Of a DNA stretch of 64,000 bases, positions 1-13,501 are shown piece by piece. Both the position numbers and the translations under genes were made by a program. Numbering within the stretch: position 1 is the first letter of the stretch; every line of letters begins with the position of its first letter. Below the pieces are notes generated by a model that did no database searches, was not told where the DNA came from, and saw nothing but the letters and a program-made list of their open reading frames with translations. This DNA comes from Anaeromassilibacillus senegalensis (GTDB lineage: Bacteria > Bacillota > Clostridia > Oscillospirales > Acutalibacteraceae), in contig NZ_LN868538.1 of assembly GCF_001261775.1 (NCBI RefSeq), positions 682,001 to 746,000 on the forward strand, read 5' to 3'.

Positions 1-3930
<3,930 letters not shown>

Positions 3931-3963
3931 AAAAAAGCCGGCGGCAGGAATTTCTGCCGCCGG
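3931..3963 (-). terminator. rho-independent terminator of the RND efflux operon
   Basis: Ten-base-pair perfect stem (CCGGCGGCAG / CTGCCGCCGG) with a 6-nt loop, followed on the minus strand by a C and six T residues, 20 bases past the pump stop codon. Confidence 0.9.
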
Positions 3964-3983
3964 TGAATGTTTGAGTTTAAAAA

Positions 3984-6900
3984 TCAGGAATGTTCCATCT
4001 CCGCCTCTCCACGGGGCCCCTCCTTCAGTCCGGGATTCTTCCTGCGCATGCGCAGCTTATTGACACCCGCATACAGCACCGGGATAAAGACAAGGGTGAC
4101 GATGGTGGAGAGCATCAGGCCGAACATGACCGCAATTGCGAGCGGACGCTGCATCTCCGTGCCTTCCGCCGTGGAAATTGCCATGGGAACCAGGCCCAGC
4201 ACGGTGGTCATTGTCGTCATCAGAATCGGGCGCAATCGCGTGGAGCCCGCCTTTTCCAGCGCCTCATTGCACGCCATACCGCGCGCCATCAGCTGATTGG
4301 TGTAGTCCACCAGCACGATGGCATTGTTGACCACCATGCCGACCAGCATGATGAAGCCCATGAACGCGGTCGCCGTCACGGTATTTCCGGTGATGAACAG
4401 GCCCAGGATGCCGCCCGTCAGCGCGATGGGCAGGGAGAACATGATGATAAACGGATGGATAAACGATTCAAACTGCGCCGCCATAATCATATAGACCAGC
4501 AGAATCGCAACGATCAGCACGATGAACAGGCTGGTAAAGGTCTCCACCAAGCTGTCGAGCGTACCGGTGAAGGAATAATCATAGCCCTCCGGGAAATTGT
4601 AGTTGTTCAGGATGGCTTCCATGTTCGACTTCGCCGTCGCCGCGTCCAGTCCGTTCGTATTGGCACTGATGGTGATATAGCGATGCTGGTTGGTACGGGT
4701 GATCTGCACCGCGCCGTCCGCGATGGCGATATTGGCCACCTCTGTGAGCGGGACAGGCATACCGTTCGCCGCCGGAACCGTGATGCCCTGCAAATCGTCC
4801 ACATAGCGGACGCGGTCCTGGTCCTGCATGATGCGGATATCCAGTTCATCGCCATTTACTTTATATTGGGTGGGCACGCTGCCGGTGATCGCCGTGCTGA
4901 CCGCGGACGCAATGGAACCGGCGGTGATCCCGTAGGCCGACGCCTTGGTCCGGTCGATCGTGATGCTGGCTTCCGGGACCGCGTCGTCCAAAGAACTGCT
5001 GGCGTCCAGCGCCCACGGCTGCGCCTCGATCTGCGCCACCAGGTCGTTTCCGATCGCACGCAGCTGCTCCGTGCTGTCTCCGTTGAGCTGGAACTGAATG
5101 TCCGCCGAGGAGCCGAAGGACCCCATGGCTGAGCTGGAGGCGGAAACGGTAATTTCCGCGCCCGCAATGTCTTTTACCTTGCCGCGGACTTCGTCCACGA
5201 CGTCATCCGTGGAACGGCTGCGCTGTTTCTGCTCCACCAGATTGATCGTCAGGCTGGCGGAATCGGTGGACGAGCCGCCGACCGACACATACCATTCTTC
5301 GATCTCCGGAATATCCTGAATCTGTGCCGTCACCTGGTCCACCACTTTGGAGGTTTCCTCCAGAATGGTCCCCTTGGGCATGGCGATGGAAACACTGGCG
5401 GAACCCTGGTCCATGGACGGCATCAGGTCGACGCCCACCACGGGCAACAGTCCCAGTGACGCGATAAAGACCAGCAGGACCAGTGCAACCACGCGCTTTT
5501 TGCAGCGCAGCGCCACATGCAGCAGACGGGAATACCCGCGGTCCAACGCGTCCAGCGCGCGCTTCCAAAGGTTCAGGAACGCGGTCAACCGCGGATGCTT
5601 CTCCATTTTCTCCGCATCCGTGCTCTTGAGCAAATGCGCGCAGGCCATCGGTACAAAGGTCAGGGAAACGACCAGCGAAACCAGCAGCGAGAAGCTGACC
5701 GTCAGCGACAGGTCCTTAAACATCTGGCCAATCATGCCCTGTACAAACATCAGCGGGATAAACACCGCGACCGTGGTCAGTGTGGAGGCCGCGACAGAGA
5801 GCGCCACCTCGGAGGCGCCGACCTGCGCCGCCTGCTTGGCAGGCATGCCCTCTTCATGGTGCCGCGTGATGGATTCCAACACGACGACCGAGTTATCCAC
5901 CAGCATACCGATGCCGATGGTGATGCCGCCCAGAGAGATGATGTTCAGCGACATGCCGCATACATACATCAGGGCGAAAGTCACAACGACGGAGGTCGGG
6001 ATGGAAATGCCGATGATCAGCGAGGATTTGCCGTTGCGCAGGAACAGGAACAGCACGACGACGGCCATCAGCGCCGCTTGGACGGCGGTGCTCAGCACGT
6101 TGCTGACGGAGGTTTTGATATAGTCCGCCGTGTTGGTCAGCATTGTGATGTTGAGTTCCGAATTCTCCGCGGAGATTTTATCCAGTTCCTTTTCAATCTT
6201 ATCAGAAATGTCCACCATGTTGGCATTGGACTGCTTTTGAATGGTAAGGATGACGCTCTTTTCTCCGTTGATCAGCGCGTACGATTCCTCTTCCTTTTCC
6301 ACCTCGTCAATCTGCGCCACGTCGCGCAGATGGATCAGCGCGCCCGTCGGGGTAGTCAGCGGCAGGTCGCGGATTTCGTCGATTGTCTGGAACTGCCCCA
6401 CGGAGCGCAGTTGCAGCTTGGTGTCGCCCTGTGCGATCTTGCCCGCGGGCAGGTTCATATTTTCCGCCTGCAAAATGCCGGAGATCTGCTGCACCGTCAC
6501 ATTGTAGCCCTGCATCTTCTCCGGGTTCAGGACAACCTGTATTTCCTTCTCCATGCCGCCGGTCAGGTCGACGGACGCAACGCCGTCGATGCGCTCCAGC
6601 CGGCTGACCACCTGTTCCTCCAGCTGGTCCGTCAGCTTGGAAAGGTCCATATCCTTGCTGTGAACCCCAATCTGGATGGTGGAAAGGGCGTTCGGGTCCA
6701 TTTTAATGACCATCGGGGCCTGTGCCCCTTCCGGCAGCTGGCTCTTGGTCAGGTCGATCTTTTCGCGCACGTCGATGGCCGCCATGTTGACATCTGTGCC
6801 ATCCACAAACTGAATGATTACCAGGGAGGAATTTGCGGAGGAAGTGGACATAATGGTATCCACGTTGCTGACCGTTCCCAGCGCTTCTTCGATCGGCTTG

Positions 6901-7088
6901 GTGATCAGTGTTTCAATTTCCTCCGGGCCAGCGCCGACGTACACCGTACTGACGGCGGCAATCGGCACGTTGACGGAAGGCATCAGGTCCAGGTTCAGGC
7001 CCAGCAGGGAAACGACGCCCGCCAGGATCGCGATCAGCATCACCATAATGGTGGTGACCGGCCGCTTGATGGCCGTTTTTATGGGCAT
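3984..7088 (-). CDS. RND multidrug efflux transporter permease (AcrB/HAE1-like)
   Basis: Predicted inner-membrane proton-driven drug pump of 1034 residues, the usual RND length. It opens with the family N-terminus (FAIKRPVTT-like) and has two repeats of six membrane segments with large periplasmic-type loops. The proton-relay helix reads GMLVDNSVVV (about residue 395-405), where AcrB has two adjacent Asp and this protein has Asp-Asn, as in other HAE1-type pumps. The start at 7088 has GGGAGG upstream. It is the last gene of a marR / TolC-like / adaptor / pump operon, 3 nt after the adaptor stop. Substrate unknown. Confidence 0.95.
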   Translation of the reverse strand: MPIKTAIKRPVTTIMVMLIAILAGVVSLLGLNLDLMPSVNVPIAAVSTVYVGAGPEEIETLITKPIEEALGTVSNVDTIMSTSSANSSLVIIQFVDGTDVNMAAIDVREKIDLTKSQLPEGAQAPMVIKMDPNALSTIQIGVHSKDMDLSKLTDQLEEQVVSRLERIDGVASVDLTGGMEKEIQVVLNPEKMQGYNVTVQQISGILQAENMNLPAGKIAQGDTKLQLRSVGQFQTIDEIRDLPLTTPTGALIHLRDVAQIDEVEKEEESYALINGEKSVILTIQKQSNANMVDISDKIEKELDKISAENSELNITMLTNTADYIKTSVSNVLSTAVQAALMAVVVLFLFLRNGKSSLIIGISIPTSVVVTFALMYVCGMSLNIISLGGITIGIGMLVDNSVVVLESITRHHEEGMPAKQAAQVGASEVALSVAASTLTTVAVFIPLMFVQGMIGQMFKDLSLTVSFSLLVSLVVSLTFVPMACAHLLKSTDAEKMEKHPRLTAFLNLWKRALDALDRGYSRLLHVALRCKKRVVALVLLVFIASLGLLPVVGVDLMPSMDQGSASVSIAMPKGTILEETSKVVDQVTAQIQDIPEIEEWYVSVGGSSTDSASLTINLVEQKQRSRSTDDVVDEVRGKVKDIAGAEITVSASSSAMGSFGSSADIQFQLNGDSTEQLRAIGNDLVAQIEAQPWALDASSSLDDAVPEASITIDRTKASAYGITAGSIASAVSTAITGSVPTQYKVNGDELDIRIMQDQDRVRYVDDLQGITVPAANGMPVPLTEVANIAIADGAVQITRTNQHRYITISANTNGLDAATAKSNMEAILNNYNFPEGYDYSFTGTLDSLVETFTSLFIVLIVAILLVYMIMAAQFESFIHPFIIMFSLPIALTGGILGLFITGNTVTATAFMGFIMLVGMVVNNAIVLVDYTNQLMARGMACNEALEKAGSTRLRPILMTTMTTVLGLVPMAISTAEGTEMQRPLAIAVMFGLMLSTIVTLVFIPVLYAGVNKLRMRRKNPGLKEGPRGEAEMEHS

Positions 7089-7091
7089 CGG

Positions 7092-8399
7092 TTACGCCTC
7101 CTTCCCGGAACCGGAGACGTTCACGGTGTCCCCGTCCGCGAGGAAGGCCTGGCCCTTGACGACCACGCTGCTGTTCTCCTCCAGACCGCCGGTCACCTCC
7201 ACCTCTTTGCCGGTGTCGATGCCGATGGTGACGAGCTTCTTCCGGGCAACGCCGTCTTCATTGACAAACACGTAATTTTCGCCGCCGGAGGTAACGACCG
7301 CCTCGCGCGGCAGAACGATCACGTTTTCTTTCTTTTCCTTTGTAAAATGCACCTCTCCGAACATGCCAGATTTCAAAGTGCCGTCGGCATTGTCCACCAC
7401 AATTTTGACCTCATAAGTGCCGGTCTGATTTGAAGCGGGGTTGACGGTATCGATCGTCCCCTGCAACGGGGTTTCAGATACCGCCGTAATTTTAACGTCG
7501 ACCTTCTGGCCCGGCTTGACACGGTTGATGAGCTGTTCGGATATACTCACATTGATATGTACCTTGCTGGTGTCGCTGATGACGAACGCCGGACCCGCCG
7601 CACTGGAATAGAGCGTCCCCTCCGTCAGGGTGCAGCCGGTCACCACACCGGTGATCGGGCTCTTGACCGCTGCGTCGCGCAGAGTCTTTTCCGCGCTGGC
7701 CATCTGGGCCTCCACCGCCTTCTGGCTGGCCTGCGCAGCCGCCAGGCCGTCCTGCGCCTTGCGCAGGTTTTCCTCCGGCATTTGATTGGCCACCAGATCG
7801 TAGCTGGTTTTTGCTGTATTGTAGGCGATCTCCGCATTTTTCATGCCGGTTTCTGTCTTATCCATGTCGCTCTTGGAGATAATCCCGGCTTCATACAGCT
7901 GTTTGTTGTTTTCATAGGTGGTCTTCATATCGTTATAGGCGATTTCCGCCTGTTCCAGCCCGGTCTTGGCCGACTGGATCTGCGTCTGCATCGCCGCACC
8001 ATTGACCAGCTCCACGCCGGTCTGTGCGGAACGCACCTGCGCCTTGGTCGCCTCCAGCTGCGCCTTCAGCACGGTCAGATTGTTTTCAATGTCCTCAGTC
8101 CCCATCTGGAACAGGACCGCGTCTTTTTCCACCGGATCGCCCACCTGATAATTGATCTGCTGGACCGTGCCGGCCACCGTACTGACAACATTCGCCTCGC
8201 CGATCGGTTTCACCTTGCCGGAATACAAATATTCGCTTTGTATATCGCCCTTTTTTGCGGGAGCGACCTGGACAGTCACCGCTTCCTTGACCGGCGGCGC
8301 TTCCTCCGCCGGCTCGGCGCTCTGCGCACAGCCGCCGAACAGAACGGACAGCGCCAGCATGACGCATACAGCCATCCACTTGATCGATTTTTTACCCAT
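7092..8399 (-). CDS. RND efflux periplasmic-adaptor-type protein (HlyD/AcrA family), probable lipoprotein
   Basis: Membrane-fusion adaptor of 435 residues. A hydrophobic signal ends at Cys24 in a lipobox-like context (LFGGC). Then come a lipoyl/barrel-sandwich half, a long coiled-coil hairpin rich in Ala, Gln, Glu and Lys (about 95-215), the second lipoyl half and beta-barrel domains. I start at 8399 (MGKKSIK) because GAGAGG lies 6 nt upstream; an ATG five codons earlier has its Shine-Dalgarno too close. It should link the pump to the TolC-like partner upstream. In a monoderm host the protein would sit on the outer face of the membrane. Confidence 0.93.
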   Translation of the reverse strand: MGKKSIKWMAVCVMLALSVLFGGCAQSAEPAEEAPPVKEAVTVQVAPAKKGDIQSEYLYSGKVKPIGEANVVSTVAGTVQQINYQVGDPVEKDAVLFQMGTEDIENNLTVLKAQLEATKAQVRSAQTGVELVNGAAMQTQIQSAKTGLEQAEIAYNDMKTTYENNKQLYEAGIISKSDMDKTETGMKNAEIAYNTAKTSYDLVANQMPEENLRKAQDGLAAAQASQKAVEAQMASAEKTLRDAAVKSPITGVVTGCTLTEGTLYSSAAGPAFVISDTSKVHINVSISEQLINRVKPGQKVDVKITAVSETPLQGTIDTVNPASNQTGTYEVKIVVDNADGTLKSGMFGEVHFTKEKKENVIVLPREAVVTSGGENYVFVNEDGVARKKLVTIGIDTGKEVEVTGGLEENSSVVVKGQAFLADGDTVNVSGSGKEA

Positions 8400-8495
8400 T
8401 GTCTTCCTCTCCATTTCTCCTGGTCTGATCTGCCCGCCGGGAGCCCTCTCCCGCGGGCGCGGTAACGTTGAATGGAATTGCCCGGTACGAACGGG

Positions 8496-9584
8496 TCAGG
8501 ATGCGATGATGCCGAAATCCAGCGCCCATTTATACTGCTCGATGGCAGAGAACAGGTTGGTTTCCGCGGTCTTCACCTTTGCGGTTTGCGCGTCCAGCTT
8601 ATCCTGCGCGCTGACCATGGCGAGCTGCGACAGCATGCCCAAGTCAAATTTCCGCTTTGATGCTTCATAATTCTTCGTTTCCAACGCCAGTGTATTCTGT
8701 TCCTTCTCCAGCAGTCGCTGCTTGTCGCCGATATTCTCATAGAGCTTGCGGAAGGATGCGCCGAAAGAGCCCTTGTTTTCGTCGAAGTTCTCGTTGTTGC
8801 TGGGGATGGAAGCACTGCCGCCCCACGCGCTGTTGTTGCTGACCGCGTCTTCCAGATCGTCGGAGAACTTGATTTTATCCACATAATCGGTGTCGGGCCT
8901 GGGCAGTGATTTCAGGGTCAGCGCCTGGCTGTAGTTCCGGCCGATCAGCGTATTAAAGCTGCGCCGCAGGGCCGTGATCTCCATTTCCATCGTGTCAAGG
9001 CCGCTGTTGATGGTATTGCGGCTTGCTTTCATATTTTCCAAATCCAGCGCCGTGATCATTCCCAGCTCGTACTGTTTTTCATATGCCGCCATGTTCTTAT
9101 CAAATACGTCGAGGCTGCGCTGCAGCTCCTGCTTCTGGTCCTCCAGCGAATGATAGGCGATGAAGAGGTTTTTCGCGCCGATGACAATCTGGTCGCGCGC
9201 CTGATCAATCTGCACAGAGGATTGACTCATACTGTTGCTGTTGCTCGCAAGCTGGCTGTTGAGTGAGCCGGTCACCAGTTGCATTCCACTGAGCACGCCG
9301 GCCAGCTCGGACCCCTCCGGCAGCTGTGCCTGTGCGTTCGCCAGTTGCTGGGAAAACTGGTTCAGTCCTTGCTGGGTTTGTTTTAATGCCTGTAACGCCT
9401 GGTTGAGTGCCGCGGCCTGGCTGGAAAAATCGAGGCTGCCGTCGACGATTTCTTCGATGTTATCATACGAAATGACGCGGCTTTCCCAGGATTCTTTTGC
9501 GGACACCGTTGTTCCGCCAATCAGGCCGGCCGGGCCGCAGAGCAGCACAGCGGCCAAAAGAATGGATACCAATCGTTTTTTCAT
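8496..9584 (-). CDS. TolC-like coiled-coil exported protein of an RND operon
   Basis: 362 residues with a clear signal peptide (about 1-29). The mature part is almost wholly alpha-helical with two TolC-type helical pairs: one around QYELGMITALDLEN and one around KFDLGMLSQLAM, each followed by a long heptad helix. Outer-membrane TolC proteins are longer and carry two beta-strand sections per repeat that build the barrel; here only a short Pro/Asn/Ser-rich spacer (about 230-265) and no obvious barrel strands are seen. The start at 9584 has AGGAGG 8 nt upstream. Second gene of the marR operon. Role inferred: extracytoplasmic helical partner of the adaptor. Confidence 0.8.
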   Translation of the reverse strand: MKKRLVSILLAAVLLCGPAGLIGGTTVSAKESWESRVISYDNIEEIVDGSLDFSSQAAALNQALQALKQTQQGLNQFSQQLANAQAQLPEGSELAGVLSGMQLVTGSLNSQLASNSNSMSQSSVQIDQARDQIVIGAKNLFIAYHSLEDQKQELQRSLDVFDKNMAAYEKQYELGMITALDLENMKASRNTINSGLDTMEMEITALRRSFNTLIGRNYSQALTLKSLPRPDTDYVDKIKFSDDLEDAVSNNSAWGGSASIPSNNENFDENKGSFGASFRKLYENIGDKQRLLEKEQNTLALETKNYEASKRKFDLGMLSQLAMVSAQDKLDAQTAKVKTAETNLFSAIEQYKWALDFGIIAS

Positions 9585-9617
9585 AGGTCATTCCTCCTGC
9601 TTCTTGGACACACTTTA

Positions 9618-10085
9618 TCAGTATATGTTGGCAGATTCCTGCATCTGCTGGCAGATTTGGGAAAACGACCGGCTCAGGCGGATAAACTCCTGCGCCTCCT
9701 GTTCCCCCAGCTTTTGAACAATCCGGTCGATCCGCGCCAGCATGGACCGCCGGGCCTCTTCCAGAATCCGCTCGCCCTCCGGCGTCAGGCGGATATACAC
9801 GCGCCGCCGGTCCAGCTCGTCGTTGACGCGCTCCACAAAGCCGCGCTCCTCCAAACAGCTGACCGCCTTGCTCACCGCGGGCTTTGTCACCTCCATGGTG
9901 CTGCTCAAATGAGAGGATGTGACGCCCTCGATGCCGTTTTCCCGCACATTTTGCTCCGCTTCCTGATGGATGACAAAAAGCAGCAGCATCGTGCTTTTGG
10001 TCACCGGTCCGGCACTGCTGAAGTCCTTCAGGCTCTGCATCAGCCCCATCATGGACCGGAACAATTCTCTTCCAATCTGTTCCAT
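9618..10085 (-). CDS. MarR family transcriptional regulator
   Basis: 155 residues with the MarR winged-helix fold: an N-terminal dimerisation helix, a recognition region around VTKPAVSKAVSCLEERGF (about 70-88), and a basic wing DRRRVYIRLTPEG. The start at 10085 follows GAGGGG. It is the first gene of the efflux operon and the promoter region holds a tandem palindrome, so autorepression relieved by a ligand is the likely mode. Ligand unknown. Confidence 0.93.
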   Translation of the reverse strand: MEQIGRELFRSMMGLMQSLKDFSSAGPVTKSTMLLLFVIHQEAEQNVRENGIEGVTSSHLSSTMEVTKPAVSKAVSCLEERGFVERVNDELDRRRVYIRLTPEGERILEEARRSMLARIDRIVQKLGEQEAQEFIRLSRSFSQICQQMQESANIY

Positions 10086-10124
10086 CTTTTCCCCTCTTTG
10101 TCTGGATGCGTTTTTATCATAAAT

Positions 10125-10141
10125 GGTTAACCAGGTTAACC
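10125..10141. promoter_or_regulatory. tandem GGTTAACC palindromes, probable MarR operator
   Basis: Two identical 8-bp palindromes GGTTAACC separated by a single base, just downstream of the -10 of the marR promoter and 40 nt before its start codon. The position suits a roadblock/repressor site. Binding by the MarR protein is inferred. Confidence 0.65.
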
Positions 10142-10153
10142 GATTGCATCGCT

Positions 10154-10182
10154 AGTTTAAAACAGAACGCGGGTATTGTCAA
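10154..10182 (-). promoter_or_regulatory. sigma-A promoter of the marR-efflux operon
   Basis: On the minus strand TTGACA (10182-10177), a 17-bp spacer and TAAACT (10159-10154). Transcription would begin at about 10147, immediately before the palindromes. Confidence 0.75.
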
Positions 10183-10233
10183 GAAGAATGTTAGAAAGTT
10201 ATCAAATCGTTTACAATTGCACAAACAGACGAA

Positions 10234-10274
10234 AAAAAGCTTCGGCCTGTGCGTTTTGCAGGCCGAAGCTTTTT
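10234..10274 (-). terminator. bidirectional-looking terminator after the GGDEF-EAL gene
   Basis: A 16-bp perfect stem (arms 10234-10249 and 10259-10274) with A-runs on one side and T-runs on the other, 6 bases past the stop codon of the minus-strand gene. Confidence 0.85.
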
Positions 10275-10279
10275 CACTT

Positions 10280-13200
10280 TTATTTCGTATTTCTAAGCAA
10301 ATCCATAAAATTTGCCTCACACACGGGTTTTCCAAACAGGTATCCCTGCATAAAATCCAGATGCATCGTTTTGACAATGCCGTACTCTTCCTCCTGCTCG
10401 ATGCCCTCCAGGCAAACCTGAATGTTGACATCGTGGCACAGCGCCACGATAAACTCAATAAAGGTGGCGTCGAAGCGGCTGCTGCTGATATCCTTGACGA
10501 AGGCGCGGTCCACCTTGACAATGTCCGCCGGACTCTTCTTCAAAATCTCCAGCGAGGAATAACCTGTTCCAAAGTCATCCATGGCGATGCGCACATGCAG
10601 CTTGCGAATATTGTCAAAATCCGCCGCCAGATCGTCAATATTGGATACGATACAGCTTTCGGTCAACTCCAAAATGATCCGGTTTGGATCCACGCCGGAG
10701 TCCCGCAGTTCCTTCTCCGCAAACGGGATAAAATCCGGTTTGGACAATTGGAGATAAGAGAGGTTGATGCTCATTTCAAACGCGGGATTCACCTTGGCAC
10801 AGGCGGCGCATACGCGCAGCGCCTCCTTAAAAATCCAGCGTCCCACCGGATGGATCAGGCCGCTTTCCTCCAAAAGGGGAATAAACTCGTCCGGGCCGAC
10901 CGGCCCGTACTTCTCACAGTGCCAACGAGCTAGTGCCTCCGCCCCATACAGGGTACGGCTGTCCGCGTTGACCACCGGCTGATAATGCATTTCAAAGCCC
11001 TCAAAATGGTTCTCCACGCTTTCGCGCAGCAGCTCCGTCAGTTCCAGGGAACGTTCCCGATGCAGCAGCGTTTGTCTGGAGAAGATTTCCATGCGGTTTT
11101 TGCCCTTCCTCTTTGCGGATTCCATTGCGTATTCCGCAAATTTATAGAGGTCCTGATAGTTGGACGCATTCTCCGGATAGGAGGCACACCCGGCAGACAG
11201 TGTGCAAAAATACTTCTTCCCCTCATGCTCCTGTTGATGGGAAAAATACCGGTGGATTTTCCTATAAATTTCCTTTGCCTGTTCCGGACTCCCGTCGATC
11301 AGCACGCAGAAGGCGTCACCATCCAGCCGGTAAACCTTTGCACTGTTCGATACCAGACTTTGAATCTTCTGCGCGATAATGCGGAGAACCTCGTCACCGA
11401 ACCGGCGATTGTACAGGTCGTTAATATGCTGAAATTCATCCAAACCAAGGATCATGACCGTCAGGCTTTGACCGGGCCGCTCCGCAAGGGCGTTGGTCGC
11501 CTCCTGCTCAAACTCATATTTATTGTACAGGCCGGTCACATGATCCAGCCGGTTTTTCTTTCCCAAATTGGTGATCATTCCCGCAAACAGGCGGGGTTTT
11601 CCGCCTGCGTCCCGCTCCACATGTCCGCGGCAGCGCAGCCAGACCCATTCCCCATTGCGGTTGCACGCGCGGTATTCCACATAATGGGAATTGGAACGTC
11701 CGTCGACAATCTCCTGATTTGACTGCACAAAAATTTTTTTGTCGTCCGGATGCACCTTTTCTCCCCAGACGGCGGCCGCATTGGGAACTACCTCCCCCGG
11801 CAGGGCAAATTCCTCCACCATGGCTTTTGGATATAAAAACGTCCCTTCGCTGTCCTGCATATTGCAAAGATAGATATAATCATCCGTACTCTTCACCAGC
11901 GCGTCGTATAAATATTCCCGATCGAAAGAAAAGGGTTCCGGCTCCGTCCGGGGTTCTTTACGCAGCCAGCGGGAACGTTCGGCCCTTTCAATATGGGAGC
12001 GCCGCTTCTGTTCATACATGCGGCTGTCCGCTTCCGCGAGGATTTCCTTCATGCTCATACCGTTGTCCGGCGCGGTTTCAAAAATACCGCAGCAGAATTC
12101 CGTGCAGTACGGCCTGCCGCACTGTCGATCCTCTTGTGCCAGGCGGACCCGCACGTCGTCCACAATTCTGCCGGTATCCTTTTCCCCTAAATCCCAGCAG
12201 GCCATGACAAACTCGTCGCCGCTCAGGCGGAGCAGCAGGTCCGATGGCCGGATACACGCCCGGAATTCCCGCGCCACACGGCCCAGCATCGCGTCGCCCT
12301 CCGCGTGGCCGTACAGGTCGTTGACCTCTTTCAGCCCGTTGACGTCAAACAGGCAAACCGCCACCGGGACGCTTTCCCGGATCGCCCGGCTCAGCATACC
12401 GCGCAGCGCTTCCTTGCCCGCACGGCGGTTGAGCAGATTGGTCAGGTCGTCCATGCTGGCGGCCCAACTCAGCTTTTTGGATTCCGTAATATCGATGGAC
12501 TGCTGAAAATGCACCAGAGAACCGTCGATCCAGCGCATCAGGCTGTCGTAATTCTGGTAAGTATGCCCATTCAGCGTATTACATTCTTCCCAAACGGTAA
12601 ACGGCGTATCCTCCATGCCGGATCGCAGCGTTTCCACCGGGCAGAACGGGCACCGGCCCGCCATCCCCTTCTGCAGGACCTGCCAGCAGGTCTTGCCCTC
12701 CGGGTTTTCCAAGTGGAATGCATCCTTCATGGTTTTGTTCATAAACAAGATCTGGTCCGTCTGGATATCCGTCACATACAGGTTCGCACGCATGCTGTCC
12801 ATAATGGCGTTAAACGCGCAGTTCTGCATCCGGTATTCCTCGTTAAACTGCCGGTTCGCAAAGGAGATCCCAACCAGCGTCGACAGCGGTGCAAGGCACT
12901 CTTTTTCCCGCGCAGTCCACGGGCCGCGCGCCGCTTCCTTCCCCACAAAAAGGAAGCCGGTTAACACTCCATCGTCTCTCACCGGAAGCATGGACGGAAA
13001 AATGGGGGCTTCTTCGGAACCAAACAGCATATGTTCCAATTCCTCGTCCTCGATTTGCCCGCCGGATTGATCGATTTCAATCAGACGCGGCAGGCATACC
13101 TCCACCAGCTTTTGAAACGCGCCCTCCCCACAGTTGGCCGCATCCTTACAGGCAGCGCCTTCCAGCACGGTTTTCCGGGCGGACAGGCGCACCAGCGCCA

Positions 13201-13351
13201 GACAGCAAACCGGAGCGAAACGGCGGGCAAAATCCGTCAGATATTTCACGCTTTCCGAAAGCGGTTTTACGCCGACTAAAAAAGGTTTCAGGCTGTTCAG
13301 GTGCGTATGCATTTCCCGGACCGCTTCCCCGTCCCGGTCGTTCCGCTCCAT
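10280..13351 (-). CDS. multidomain cyclic-di-GMP protein (sensor-GGDEF-PAS-GGDEF-EAL)
   Basis: 1023 residues, no membrane segments seen. Order: an N-terminal sensor region (about 1-300, GAF/PAS-like), GGDEF domain 1 with SGDEF (about 375), a PAS-like segment, GGDEF domain 2 with the degenerate DGDAF (about 678), and a C-terminal EAL domain. The EAL domain keeps AEALARW (about 803), ELTES and DDFGTGYSS, so phosphodiesterase activity is plausible, while the second GGDEF is probably inactive or regulatory. Start at 13351 (MERND) chosen because GGGAG lies about 9 nt upstream; an ATG five codons earlier lacks a good site. Single-gene unit with its own terminator. Confidence 0.88.
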   Translation of the reverse strand: MERNDRDGEAVREMHTHLNSLKPFLVGVKPLSESVKYLTDFARRFAPVCCLALVRLSARKTVLEGAACKDAANCGEGAFQKLVEVCLPRLIEIDQSGGQIEDEELEHMLFGSEEAPIFPSMLPVRDDGVLTGFLFVGKEAARGPWTAREKECLAPLSTLVGISFANRQFNEEYRMQNCAFNAIMDSMRANLYVTDIQTDQILFMNKTMKDAFHLENPEGKTCWQVLQKGMAGRCPFCPVETLRSGMEDTPFTVWEECNTLNGHTYQNYDSLMRWIDGSLVHFQQSIDITESKKLSWAASMDDLTNLLNRRAGKEALRGMLSRAIRESVPVAVCLFDVNGLKEVNDLYGHAEGDAMLGRVAREFRACIRPSDLLLRLSGDEFVMACWDLGEKDTGRIVDDVRVRLAQEDRQCGRPYCTEFCCGIFETAPDNGMSMKEILAEADSRMYEQKRRSHIERAERSRWLRKEPRTEPEPFSFDREYLYDALVKSTDDYIYLCNMQDSEGTFLYPKAMVEEFALPGEVVPNAAAVWGEKVHPDDKKIFVQSNQEIVDGRSNSHYVEYRACNRNGEWVWLRCRGHVERDAGGKPRLFAGMITNLGKKNRLDHVTGLYNKYEFEQEATNALAERPGQSLTVMILGLDEFQHINDLYNRRFGDEVLRIIAQKIQSLVSNSAKVYRLDGDAFCVLIDGSPEQAKEIYRKIHRYFSHQQEHEGKKYFCTLSAGCASYPENASNYQDLYKFAEYAMESAKRKGKNRMEIFSRQTLLHRERSLELTELLRESVENHFEGFEMHYQPVVNADSRTLYGAEALARWHCEKYGPVGPDEFIPLLEESGLIHPVGRWIFKEALRVCAACAKVNPAFEMSINLSYLQLSKPDFIPFAEKELRDSGVDPNRIILELTESCIVSNIDDLAADFDNIRKLHVRIAMDDFGTGYSSLEILKKSPADIVKVDRAFVKDISSSRFDATFIEFIVALCHDVNIQVCLEGIEQEEEYGIVKTMHLDFMQGYLFGKPVCEANFMDLLRNTK

Positions 13352-13501
13352 ATTGTCCACTCCCATCTGTTACCGAACCGTTTTCCGCGGTCGGTTTCTG
13401 TCGCATCCTGAATATTTATTATACTATAGCTCTTAACAAATCTCAATTTTGTTTCTGATATCTTTTCATTTAAATTGATCCCATTCGCACCGTGCCGCAG
13501 A

